A stretch of DNA of 64,000 nt, taken from assembly GCF_001427585.1 (NCBI RefSeq), contig NZ_LMGY01000005.1, forward strand, positions 1 to 64,000. The letters are read 5' to 3'. Shown here one piece after another: positions 16,763 to 24,760 of this stretch. Numbering within the stretch: position 1 is the stretch's first letter; the number at the start of each line of letters is the position of its first letter. The notes under the pieces are model-generated. The model was not told the origin of the DNA. It made no database searches and saw only the letters and a list, made by a program, of their open reading frames with translations. Origin of the DNA: Pseudoxanthomonas sp. Root630. GTDB taxonomy: Bacteria; Pseudomonadota; Gammaproteobacteria; Xanthomonadales; Xanthomonadaceae. The position numbers and the translations under genes are program-made.

Positions 16763-17133
16763 CGGCGATGGGCCAACTCCGACAGCAGCTGGACGACCAA
16801 GGCATGCTTACGCGGCGGGATGCGCCTAAGCCATTGCAGGCATTGGACCTCAAACTCGTTGCTGATCTCTTCAGTGGGACTTCTGGAGTTCGCCCGACGA
16901 CGGCGACTGCGCGCTATGCCACGTCCCGTGGCAAGCCACTCGAATCCTACGCCGGTGATGTCCGCAATATGCGTCAGATGGACAATGCTGGGATTAGTGC
17001 CACCTTCCACGCGCTCCCACTGCGCCACGGCGCTACGGTTGACCCGCAACTGCTCAGCCAACTGAGATTGGGTTAACGACGCCTCGGCGCGCGCGCTAAG
17101 GATACGCGCAGACATGGAACTGGACATTGGCAA
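16759..17133 (-). CDS. XRE-family helix-turn-helix regulator
   Basis: A 124-residue protein; ATGs at 17133, 17127 and 17115 are all possible starts. Residues ~8-70 form an XRE DNA-binding domain (ARAEASLTQSQLAEQLRVNR, recognition helix NRSAVAQWERVEGG, then NPSIVHLTHIADITGVGFEWLATG). The WLATG ending is typical of small phage-like repressors. An Arg-rich linker and a C-terminal helix follow. Target unknown; no partner gene is obvious. Confidence 0.7.
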   Translation of the reverse strand: MPMSSSMSARILSARAEASLTQSQLAEQLRVNRSAVAQWERVEGGTNPSIVHLTHIADITGVGFEWLATGRGIARSRRRRANSRSPTEEISNEFEVQCLQWLRRIPPRKHALVVQLLSELAHRR

Positions 17134-18025
17134 CAGCCTAAGGCGACCCGCATCGCTGCCTTGTGGGATCAGGCCGCGAGCCGGGACTGTGGTCCCACAG
17201 TATCAGTAGGATCCCGTTGGATAGCGTGATGCGTGTTGGCAAACCGAGCGCTTGCGGCGCCTTTTGGCAGGCGCCCGCGCAGGAGGGTGAGGCAATGCCG
17301 CGCTCGCTACTTGTGGGCGTGGGGTCGGACACGTTCGCCAGTTCTAGCGCAGCGCGCCATTTTCGCGCTATCAGCTGGAAGACACTGGTTGAGCGCGCGG
17401 AACTTGGGCAGAAAAGATCAACGCTGTGCGGCGGACTTGTGGTGAGCCGACAACAATCAGGTGGAACCAAGTCTTCGTTCACCCAACACCTGCCAACGTT
17501 CTGATGCATTGCAGACGGCGAGGAGAGTAGAGCTACAGTCCTCGCAAGACATGCGCGACCGGAGAAGGGTCTATCCTTCCAGCTTCGAAGTGCCCGTTCG
17601 CCGACGCGTCGCTACGCTGGGGATTGTCGCCAGTAGCCAAATTTAGAGGGTACGGCTGATCGTGAAGCTACCGAAGATCGGGGCTTCTTTCTGGGGTTCA
17701 GCCGAGATACGTGCAAAAAAGCAGAGTGACCGAAAACCGTCCTGACCACGTTGAGCTTGGGAGGTCCATCGACCAGGCGCTACACATGTGCTTCGCGGCC
17801 AACCGCCGCGGAGGATTCATTAACTTGCCGGTAGTCTGTGCAATGGCTTCCTGTTCGGCGATGGGTGGCACAACACTGACGGAATGCGCTTGGGAGTGCA
17901 TCGGCCAAGACTGCGACCGTTGCTAATTTGCATCGCCCGCGAAGCTCGTGCCATACGTGAAGAAGAATGTCGTCATCTCAACTGCATGCATTCCTAGTCG
18001 CACCCTACCTCTGCTTCTCCTCGCA
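17134..18025. other. Gene-poor stretch containing an lpxR scrap
   Basis: About 890 nt with no intact gene. Open frames on either strand (for example 17163-17504 plus and 17138-17509 minus) have atypical composition and no ribosome-binding site. The only recognisable sequence is the decayed lpxR end at 17640-17711. Confidence 0.45.
17640..17711 (-). pseudogene. 3' remnant of an LpxR-like gene
   Basis: On the minus strand this reads ARISAEPQKEAPIF then GSFTISRTL and stop. The intact LpxR-like protein at 28851-29960 ends QTPIFGSFTISRAM. The shared C-terminal beta-strand and identical stop position show this is the tail of a second copy. No upstream LpxR sequence is visible beyond about 25 residues. 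Confidence 0.6.
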
Positions 18026-18565
18026 TCAAAGCGGCATTCCAGCATGGTGGTAAGCCAGCAGAATATTGAGCATGAACTCGACTTGGCTAGCGACCCGGGC
18101 GTCCAACCTCACAACGGGGAGGTGGTATCCTTCCGCGTCGAGTCGATCTCGGAACGTCGTGAACTGGAAATCGGGGGCAAGTTCGCTCTTGGTCACGCCG
18201 ACCACAAAACTCGCATCGGGCGCGAGTTCACCGAAATCCTTCAAAAGTTCGATCGTGCTCTCGATTGCATCGTCCTGACATGCATTGACGAGAACAACGA
18301 TGCCAATAGCCCCGGCACACACCATCGGCCACATGAAGTTCATGTACTTCTGGCCAGGTACGCCATAGAGATGCAGTAGTTCACCCTCAAGATCAACGCT
18401 GCTGTAGTCCAGCGCCACGGTGGTGAGAGACTTCTGCCCGTTGGCGCCGCCACTGAGCGGCATATCGGTACATACCGGAGCAGTGTCGGAGATTGCGCGG
18501 ATTGCTGAGGACTTTCCCGCACCGACGCCGCCGACGAACACGAGTTTGCTTCCACCATTAGCCAT
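18026..18565 (-). CDS. Small Ras/MglA-like GTPase
   Basis: A 179-residue GTPase. P-loop GGVGAGKSS lies at residues 12-20; a switch-region Thr precedes VALDYS near 50; the G3-like motif is YGVPGQ (~67-72), typical of MglA/Arl-type prokaryotic GTPases where DxxG is degenerate; G4-like TKSE is near 124. MglA-type GTPases work with Roadblock-domain partners to control type IV pili and cell polarity. Here the gene ends an apparent operon of minor pilins and two Roadblock-like proteins, supporting a pilus-regulation role. It overlaps the upstream gene by 8 nt. Confidence 0.78.
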   Translation of the reverse strand: MANGGSKLVFVGGVGAGKSSAIRAISDTAPVCTDMPLSGGANGQKSLTTVALDYSSVDLEGELLHLYGVPGQKYMNFMWPMVCAGAIGIVVLVNACQDDAIESTIELLKDFGELAPDASFVVGVTKSELAPDFQFTTFRDRLDAEGYHLPVVRLDARVASQVEFMLNILLAYHHAGMPL

Positions 18566-19532
18566 TTGCAGTTCCCATGAGCTTTAAACCAAAACGTTTT
18601 GCCAGTCGCAGTACGGTATCGACATGAGTCATGGTGGTAGCTCGCGTGTTTCTTCCAACCTCGTCCACCGTTGCCTCTAAACCACTAAGTCGCGCTAGAG
18701 CCATCACCTTTTGAACCTCGTGCACTGAAACTGAGGTCCTCGATGCGAGCACCTCTGCGCACCAGGGGCGGATTGAGAGCTTGGCCAGAATTATTGGCCA
18801 AGAGCCCGGTGCAGTGCCCGCGTCCAGAACTGGCCATGCGCGCAGGCGCGACGTACCCGCCACGCGGGGGAATTCGAGTTCCGAAAGGCGCGGAAGCGAG
18901 CTCCACCATATAGTCTCAATTGCGTGGGTACTGGTAACATCGGGCAAATACACCGATTCCCATTTGCTGTCTGAAACTTCCGTCGCCCACCAATCTGGCT
19001 CGAGTGCTCGCCTGAGCAACTCCTCGATTGGCATACGGCGCAGCATATGCAACGTCCCGCTGCGGCTATTGCTTATGACTCGAAAAAGTCCCGACTCCAA
19101 GAGCGTTCTCTTTTCGCGACGGCGATCCAACCGAAGATGCTCCAGAAGCGGGTGAGGCAATGGCGCGCTCCAGCCAGCATCAGTATCAGCAGTAGATGTC
19201 ACCTCCGCGCATATCGCGGACTTAAGAGCCTCTACTAGCTCTCGTACAGTTGGAAGACGTGATAGTTCGCACGTCGTTCTGGACGGCCGCGCCGCCGCGG
19301 CAATACGTATCAGAGTAGTCTTCTGCTTTATGGCCAGTTGGATCGCGGCACTGCCCGCTTCGCTGCTCTCGTCGGCCACAAGCAGCTCTGCCCGTTCTGC
19401 ACCCCATTCGATGAGCCTGACCGTTATCCGCTCTCCCGCAAGAAGCGAACACGCGACCTTCAGGCGTGTCACGGATAAATGATCCAACCCGGCCATTGCG
19501 ACCCTGATAGTCGAGGATAAGAAAGGCTGCAT
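18558..19532 (-). CDS. Unknown protein between Roadblock and GTPase genes
   Basis: A 324-residue soluble protein with no recognised domain. The N-terminal ~100 residues show an alpha/beta pattern (VACSLLAGERITVRLIEWGAE); the C-terminal ~75 residues look helical (EVQKVMALARLSGLEATVDE). It overlaps the GTPase gene by 8 nt and lies 74 nt after the first Roadblock-like gene, so it is probably part of the same module, possibly a scaffold or effector of the GTPase. No catalytic motif is visible. Confidence 0.6.
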   Translation of the reverse strand: MQPFLSSTIRVAMAGLDHLSVTRLKVACSLLAGERITVRLIEWGAERAELLVADESSEAGSAAIQLAIKQKTTLIRIAAAARPSRTTCELSRLPTVRELVEALKSAICAEVTSTADTDAGWSAPLPHPLLEHLRLDRRREKRTLLESGLFRVISNSRSGTLHMLRRMPIEELLRRALEPDWWATEVSDSKWESVYLPDVTSTHAIETIWWSSLPRLSELEFPRVAGTSRLRAWPVLDAGTAPGSWPIILAKLSIRPWCAEVLASRTSVSVHEVQKVMALARLSGLEATVDEVGRNTRATTMTHVDTVLRLAKRFGLKLMGTANG

Positions 19533-19606
19533 ATGGATAGCTTTAGTCAGCGGGCGAATGTAAGTGGCCGGTGCCCGCGTGATCGGAGGGGGAGGGGCAG
19601 GGAAGG

Positions 19607-19966
19607 TCAGCTGAAATCCAGCGTTCGCTCGAAATTCTTAAGCTCATGTCGTGCCATTGCGAGATTCGCTCGTGCTCGGTCTAGCACGACATAAAGGAAC
19701 AGCGCCGAATTGCTCTCCAGCGGTCGAATGATGTGGTACTGCTTGCCCAGCGAGATCAAGATATCTTCAATGGCGTCGTCCAGCGCAAGCTGTTCAGCGA
19801 CGCGTCGTTTGCTGCGCAGTACATCACTGTTGCCCGCCGAAGCCACTTCGAGGTTGAGGCTTCCACCTCCGAGCGTAGCCATGGCCATCCCGCTGTCGCC
19901 GTCTACGAGGGCGACGCCAACAAAGCCCGCGATCTGGCTAAGTCCTTCCAAGTTCAACTTCGACAT
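19607..19966 (-). CDS. Roadblock/LC7-like protein
   Basis: A 119-residue protein with AAGGA 9 nt before the ATG. The start (LSQIAGFVGVALVDGDSGMA) has the opening strand and turn of Roadblock/LC7 domains (helix, V-x-G-x-x-L-V-D-x-x-G). A central helix follows, then strands (YHIIRPLESNSALFLYVVLD) and a closing helix. Roadblock proteins act as GTPase partners (MglB-like) or scaffolds. Its place next to a small GTPase supports such a role. Confidence 0.6.
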   Translation of the reverse strand: MSKLNLEGLSQIAGFVGVALVDGDSGMAMATLGGGSLNLEVASAGNSDVLRSKRRVAEQLALDDAIEDILISLGKQYHIIRPLESNSALFLYVVLDRARANLAMARHELKNFERTLDFS

Positions 19967-20028
19967 CTTCGTTTTTCCTTATGGGTGATGAAATGGGGTC
20001 TGTCGGGCCGGTTGTGCATTCATGATCA

Positions 20029-20433
20029 CTACGCGGGAAGTAGAATCGAGATGCGCGTTGCACACTCACGAGCAGCGAACAGCAGCACAGCAATGTTGGT
20101 ATGGGTGGTGCCCAGCGCAGCCAGGGTCAGGGGCGTAGTGTGATTCAGTCGGATCAGTACAACGTTCCCTTGGCGTGTCGCAATGGCAGCGTAGTCGGCC
20201 GATGCCAAGCCCAGTTCCTTGGCCACGGCCTCGCCCAAGGTGAGGAAGGAGTTGGCCATGGCGGACAGCCTACGTGGATCGCCACCTCGCTCATTGAGTT
20301 CGACCAGAGCGCGGCCGTCGGCAGTAGCCAGTAGCAGCATCGAGATGCCGGGCGTTCGCTTCTTCGACCGAAGGAACTCCTGTAGCAGAGCTGCCTTGTC
20401 CATCTTCTCAATGCCAGAACTTTTATGAGTCAT
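20029..20433 (-). CDS. Roadblock/LC7 domain protein
   Basis: A 134-residue protein; a second ATG at 20403 is an alternative start. The pattern is a clear Roadblock/LC7 fold: helix (LLQEFLRS), strand with ISMLLLATADGRALVE, a long helix (RRLSAMANSFLTLGEAVAKELG), then strands YAAIATRQGNVVLIRL and a final helix (NIAVLLFAARECATRI). Such small proteins dimerise and regulate Ras-like GTPases. It is the first of four genes that follow the minor pilins. Confidence 0.72.
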   Translation of the reverse strand: MTHKSSGIEKMDKAALLQEFLRSKKRTPGISMLLLATADGRALVELNERGGDPRRLSAMANSFLTLGEAVAKELGLASADYAAIATRQGNVVLIRLNHTTPLTLAALGTTHTNIAVLLFAARECATRISILLPA

Positions 20434-20590
20434 TGCGCTGCGCGCCTTTTGTATTTTTGATCATGTAATGCAAGGCGCCGTATCAGATAACATTCGATCA
20501 TCTGTTCAAGGCCAGGTTGGTAGGGGGGCAATTCGCCGACCCGTGTCCGAAGATAGCAATCGAGCCCGCAATGGTCCTGGTTAAGCCAAC

Positions 20591-22684
20591 CTACAGATAC
20601 CGCGTCCACAAGACGTGCGCTTGCGAAGGCGCAGCTTCTGTCGGCCGCTCCTCGGATTCCCCACCAGTTTCGATAACGCTCTGCGCCTCTGATAGCGAGG
20701 AAGTGTCCACGGTCATGGAGAATCCACCGCCAGAGAAGTTGATCGTCGAAGATGAGTCACTCCCCACGGCCAAGCGCCCGTTGATCCGGATGGATCCTGA
20801 CGTTCCCTCCAAGGTATTGCCGATAACGACATTCCCGAAAATGGTATTTCCACTGAGCGTGGCATTGTGACCAGCCAGAACTGCCATGTTGCCCAATGCG
20901 ATGCCGCTTCGAACCACGTCGGCTTTGCAAAGATTTTGTGGATAGCGATTGGCGGCGCAGACATCCGCCTCGCGCGGGGCGAAGTTTGGCGCGTAGATGA
21001 CGAATCCGTTGTTGCTAAGCCGGACATCGTTGGTGGCGATGAACGCGTTGTAGAACGTAAAGTTGCTATTGGGTTGAATGTCGAGAGAGCCATTCGCCCA
21101 GATCACACCAGGCTGAATGGTGCCAAACGCTGGCACGCGCCAGAATCCTGTCCCCGCGTTGTAGGACGGAAGTGCTTGGTTTCTGCACCAGGCAGCATTG
21201 CATCCAAAGAGTCCCGCGATAGTCTCTAACGCGCCAGCATCCAGCGCTGTCAGGTCGTAGGTGGCGTTTAGCGTTTGGGGAAACATGTTCTGGACCGTCA
21301 GTAGCGGATACGCGCGATCACCGCTTCTGAAATCGAGAATGATGTTCGAGAGGGGCCGCAGCGCCTGCACGTCAATTTCCGGCACTTTGACATCACACTT
21401 GGGGGCTGGCGGTGGTGAGGGTGCATCGCCTCCTACAGTTACCTGGATTTGGGTCTGGTTGCCGCTACGGACAACGACACTACCTGCGACCGTACCTGCC
21501 GCCACACGATTGTTCCAGGAATCTATGTAGAGGCTGCCGCCGATTCTGGCTAGATCAATCCAGCTGAGCTGATTTCCCGCCCCCAAAGTGAGATCCCCGC
21601 CGGCCAGAACTTCCGCTGTTGGCGCACCACTGCTACCTGCGGAACCAAGGCTAATCGCGCCTCCACTCCACAGCGAGCGACTTGGCGCGATAAACTGCGA
21701 CGTGCCGTGTATACGTATGTCGCCAGAAGCGGTGATCACGTTCCAGAATCGGCCGTTACTGTTGCTGCCTCCACTAGACAAGTCTATCCCCGTTCCGGCG
21801 TGAAGTCTGACACCCTCAACATCGGCCGTACTGCACGCGTCGCCGAATTTTCCAAATGTCGCGCCACGTCCGGTAATGGCACCTGCTGCTCGGTAGTACG
21901 CGCCGCAATACTGGTTGCTAGTGAACGCAATATTGCTGGTCGAGCATGCGGAGAAGCGTGCTGCGCCATTGAAGTTGATGGGCCCATCAACGGCGATGTC
22001 GGTGGCACGCTCACCATCCACAACATTCAGCGTGCTTCCATCGTAGTTGAGTGTGCCAATGAAGCTCGCTGCCGGTACCGGAGATACCAAGGTCTCACCT
22101 TCGGTTGAACCGCCATCATCGGCCGTGCCTGGCATGACGTCATAAATCACTTCCACCGTGGATGTGGTACTAGCCAGGGCGCTGCCGGAATGGCCGGTGA
22201 TCTGCGCTGTGATCCGATGCCTGCCCTGGTCATCCGCTGCGCACACCTGTATGAGACGACCACTTATGCCCATTCTTTCCAGACCGCCGATGGCCATGCC
22301 TTCGGCATAGTTCCGGCAGCTAGGCCCGGCAACCGGCTCATCGGCCGATGCTCCAGTAGAGGCGGCGGAGTCTGCGTTCGGTGTCGGAATCGCGGCTGCC
22401 GGAGCAACAGGGTTACCCTCACCACGCGCCGGACCCCATTGTTCCAGGGTCGAGGCAGGCAGTTGCTTCAGGTAGAGTCGCACGGTTTCCACACCCCGCC
22501 ACGCGGCCCCTTGCGCAGCTGTCATCGCATGTGCGCTCAACTGGCGTTGCTGTGTTCCACGCAACGAATAGGCGACCAAGAGTACCGTCACCGTTACGGC
22601 CAATCCCAGTAGCAGGATGATCAGAATAGTGGCGATGCCATGCTGTCCATGCTTAGCGCTGAAAGCTGGATTTGATCTAAGCAT
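20591..22684 (-). CDS. Large PilX-like minor pilin with beta-rich C-terminal region
   Basis: A 697-residue protein, far longer than typical PilX (~170-200). The N-terminus (QHG then IATILIILLLGLAVTVTV) is a type IV pilin-like membrane helix after a Gly, without Glu at +5, as in PilX/GspK tip subunits. The first ~180 residues resemble PilX; the remaining ~500 are Gly/Ser/Asn-rich with repeated short strands (SGNTIFGNVVIGNTLEG, INGRLAVGSDS) suggesting a beta-helix or adhesin-like fold. It lies 4 nt after pilW. It may combine tip-initiator and adhesin functions, replacing PilY1, which is not present here. Confidence 0.68.
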   Translation of the reverse strand: MLRSNPAFSAKHGQHGIATILIILLLGLAVTVTVLLVAYSLRGTQQRQLSAHAMTAAQGAAWRGVETVRLYLKQLPASTLEQWGPARGEGNPVAPAAAIPTPNADSAASTGASADEPVAGPSCRNYAEGMAIGGLERMGISGRLIQVCAADDQGRHRITAQITGHSGSALASTTSTVEVIYDVMPGTADDGGSTEGETLVSPVPAASFIGTLNYDGSTLNVVDGERATDIAVDGPINFNGAARFSACSTSNIAFTSNQYCGAYYRAAGAITGRGATFGKFGDACSTADVEGVRLHAGTGIDLSSGGSNSNGRFWNVITASGDIRIHGTSQFIAPSRSLWSGGAISLGSAGSSGAPTAEVLAGGDLTLGAGNQLSWIDLARIGGSLYIDSWNNRVAAGTVAGSVVVRSGNQTQIQVTVGGDAPSPPPAPKCDVKVPEIDVQALRPLSNIILDFRSGDRAYPLLTVQNMFPQTLNATYDLTALDAGALETIAGLFGCNAAWCRNQALPSYNAGTGFWRVPAFGTIQPGVIWANGSLDIQPNSNFTFYNAFIATNDVRLSNNGFVIYAPNFAPREADVCAANRYPQNLCKADVVRSGIALGNMAVLAGHNATLSGNTIFGNVVIGNTLEGTSGSIRINGRLAVGSDSSSTINFSGGGFSMTVDTSSLSEAQSVIETGGESEERPTEAAPSQAHVLWTRYL

Positions 22685-22688
22685 CTGG

Positions 22689-23426
22689 TTAGCCCTCGGA
22701 AGGTGCAGTGCGAATGTTGGGCAAGCAGGCCGAGAACAGCTGATCGCCTGAGGCCGTCTTTAGGATGACTCTCTGCATGCGACTGGGCAGTTCCTCAATC
22801 TCGGACTGCTGTGCATACGGCAGGCAACCACTGCTTGCTTGTTGCTCGAAACGAAGGCCCGTTAGCGTGAGGCTGCCGGCCTCGTCAGTCAGCGTGCCGC
22901 CCTGCCGGTTGGTCGGGACGAAGAAGCTGGAGGCGGAAGCCAGCAATCTGGGGCGCTCTTGGGCATTGCTAGCCCATTGAGGGGCTGGGTCGACCGAGGT
23001 GCAGCTCTTGCCGGGAAGCCAGTAGAGACCCCGCCGGTCTCCGAGCGCGTCGGACGGAGATGTCTCAATGCGAGTGTCGTCGGGAGTGGTGACCAACCTC
23101 AGACCAGCGCAGCGGCTGCCAGATTGTGGGTAGGCCCTGTACCGCCACAGCACCTCCCGCCCGTCATCAGAAACGGATAGAACGCCACTCTCGCCTGGCG
23201 CTAGGCCATAGCCAACTTGTTGGAGTTCAACTTGAGCGGCGAGCAGAGCAACAGAAATTTGACCATCGCGCACGGCACCTCTCGCGGCGTTGGTAGAGAT
23301 GTCAATGCTCGCCTTGTACACGGCCAGCATCGTGCATATGGTGATCAGCGAGATGACCAAGCCGACCATCATGCTAATCAAAGTAAAGCCGTATTGAGCG
23401 CGTCGAACAATGTGGGGCGCCCTCAT
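22689..23426 (-). CDS. pilW: PilW-like minor pilin
   Basis: A 245-residue prepilin-like protein. The class III signal is basic, ending QYG, followed by FTLISMMVGLVISLITICT. Position +5, normally Glu, is Ser, unusual for this subunit. The globular part has cysteines near residues 107, 142, 204 and 234 that may pair. It lies between pilV (4-nt overlap) and the large pilX-like gene. Minor pilins prime assembly of the pilus at the inner membrane. Confidence 0.72.
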   Translation of the reverse strand: MRAPHIVRRAQYGFTLISMMVGLVISLITICTMLAVYKASIDISTNAARGAVRDGQISVALLAAQVELQQVGYGLAPGESGVLSVSDDGREVLWRYRAYPQSGSRCAGLRLVTTPDDTRIETSPSDALGDRRGLYWLPGKSCTSVDPAPQWASNAQERPRLLASASSFFVPTNRQGGTLTDEAGSLTLTGLRFEQQASSGCLPYAQQSEIEELPSRMQRVILKTASGDQLFSACLPNIRTAPSEG

Positions 23427-23839
23427 CGCGCGCCCTCACCTAGCTGTCGGGTGCCGACTTCAACAGCTGGGCCGCCTACCAGCTTCGCGCGCAGAAGCAC
23501 CTCGCGGGGGGGCGCGATGGTTTGCGACTGACCTGCGATCGAAACCGTTACCTGTGCAACTTCGGCGCAGGTGATGCTCGCTGTTGGGGAGACCACTCCC
23601 GGGATATCCAATGCGATGGTGCGTTGATCGCACAACCGTAGACCCTCGTTGTGTAAACGCTCCCGCATTTGCTCGGCAGCCAGGTTTTCCAGTTTTGCCT
23701 CGTAGTGGCTTTCAGCAATCCGAGCGGCGACGTGTGCCATTCCAGCGCCAAGAATGGCAGTCAGCAGCACGCCTATGAGCGACTCAATCAGGACATCACC
23801 CCGTTGCGCGCTAGGCGTTTGGTTAGAGAATCTCGACAT
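23423..23839 (-). CDS. pilV: PilV-like minor pilin
   Basis: A 138-residue prepilin. The processing region is QRG then DVLIESLIGVLLTAILGAG, keeping Glu at +5 but with Asp instead of Phe at +1. A helical stalk and a short head with two or three cysteines (near 86 and 107) follow. It overlaps fimT by 17 nt and pilW by 4 nt, confirming a tightly packed operon. Confidence 0.72.
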   Translation of the reverse strand: MSRFSNQTPSAQRGDVLIESLIGVLLTAILGAGMAHVAARIAESHYEAKLENLAAEQMRERLHNEGLRLCDQRTIALDIPGVVSPTASITCAEVAQVTVSIAGQSQTIAPPREVLLRAKLVGGPAVEVGTRQLGEGAR

Positions 23840-24341
23840 ATAGCGGCTCCTTGGACCTGACGCCTATGGCAATGCGCTCCTCGGTCAGAGGCAGCAAGCA
23901 GTCCGTCGCCGCGGGTAATCGCACGCCACGGCTGTTGAACGCTACGCATGAAAATACGTCGCTACTGGATGCGAAGGCATCGACCGAGCCGAAGTCGGCC
24001 TTGCCGGCGGTTTTCAGATTGACCGATGACGGCAGGTCGGTCTGCCAAGCCGTGCCCACCCCCGTCAAATCGATGTGCGCCCGGCCGCGCGATACGCGAA
24101 GTAATGCGATCGGGGCGTCGTCGGCTAGATGTAAAGGGTTTCGCAGTGCTAGTGCGCGCGCGTATCCAACGCCCTCCAAAAGGGCATTCCGCGCTTGCAT
24201 CTGCTTGGTGCCATCGACCCAGTCCCGCGTCAGCGGTGCCCCTAGCAGGGCAAGGAAAGCCATGATTGCGATCGTCGTCATCAGCTCGATTAGCGAGAAG
24301 CCCCCCTCCCGACACTTTCCAGCGAAACGCAACCTCACCAT
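23823..24341 (-). CDS. fimT: FimT/GspH-like minor pilin
   Basis: A 172-residue prepilin. The class III signal REGG is followed by [20 protein letters not shown], with the Glu at +5. A FimT/GspH-type stalk ([18 protein letters not shown]) leads to a beta-rich head with cysteines near 134 and 148. FimT-type pilins can bind DNA in natural transformation of Xanthomonadaceae relatives (family knowledge); whether this one does cannot be told. It overlaps pilE by 7 nt. Confidence 0.78.
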   Translation of the reverse strand: MVRLRFAGKCREGGFSLIELMTTIAIMAFLALLGAPLTRDWVDGTKQMQARNALLEGVGYARALALRNPLHLADDAPIALLRVSRGRAHIDLTGVGTAWQTDLPSSVNLKTAGKADFGSVDAFASSSDVFSCVAFNSRGVRLPAATDCLLPLTEERIAIGVRSKEPLYVEIL

Positions 24342-24760
24342 GGGCTGCCGCCTCCGGCCGTGCAGCCTGCAGTGGTGCGTTCGTTACTTGCCGTGAGGGT
24401 GATCGTGCAACCGGCCAACCGTCCGCCCACCCCGGCGGCGGTAAGCTCGTAGCCGCTGGCATGGCTGCCATAGCTGAAGCCAAAGTCGGCCCGCTTGGAA
24501 GACGGGGCCCAGCCAGGGAAGGTTCCGGTCACGGCACTTGTATCTGCCAGGGTCTGGCCCGGGTACACCAAGGTGCGCTGACGGTAGTTTTCCACGTTAG
24601 CCGACAGGGCTAGCAGATCACTTTGGGCTGCACGAATCTTGCTGCGGAGGATGAAATCCTCGTAGGCCGGCAAAGCGATCGCCGCCAGGATCGCGATGAT
24701 CGCCACGACAACCATAAGTTCGATTAGCGTAAAGCCGCGTTCGCGGCTCGGCATCCCCAT
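24335..24760 (-). CDS. pilE: PilE-like type IV pilin
   Basis: A 141-residue prepilin, first gene of the operon, with GGGGGTAAG before the ATG. The signal RERG is followed by [20 protein letters not shown] with Glu at +5. The head ends with two Cys ([16 protein letters not shown]), the usual C-terminal disulfide loop. PilE in Xanthomonadaceae is a minor or alternative pilin needed with PilV/W/X and FimT. Confidence 0.82.
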   Translation of the reverse strand: MGMPSRERGFTLIELMVVVAIIAILAAIALPAYEDFILRSKIRAAQSDLLALSANVENYRQRTLVYPGQTLADTSAVTGTFPGWAPSSKRADFGFSYGSHASGYELTAAGVGGRLAGCTITLTASNERTTAGCTAGGGSPW

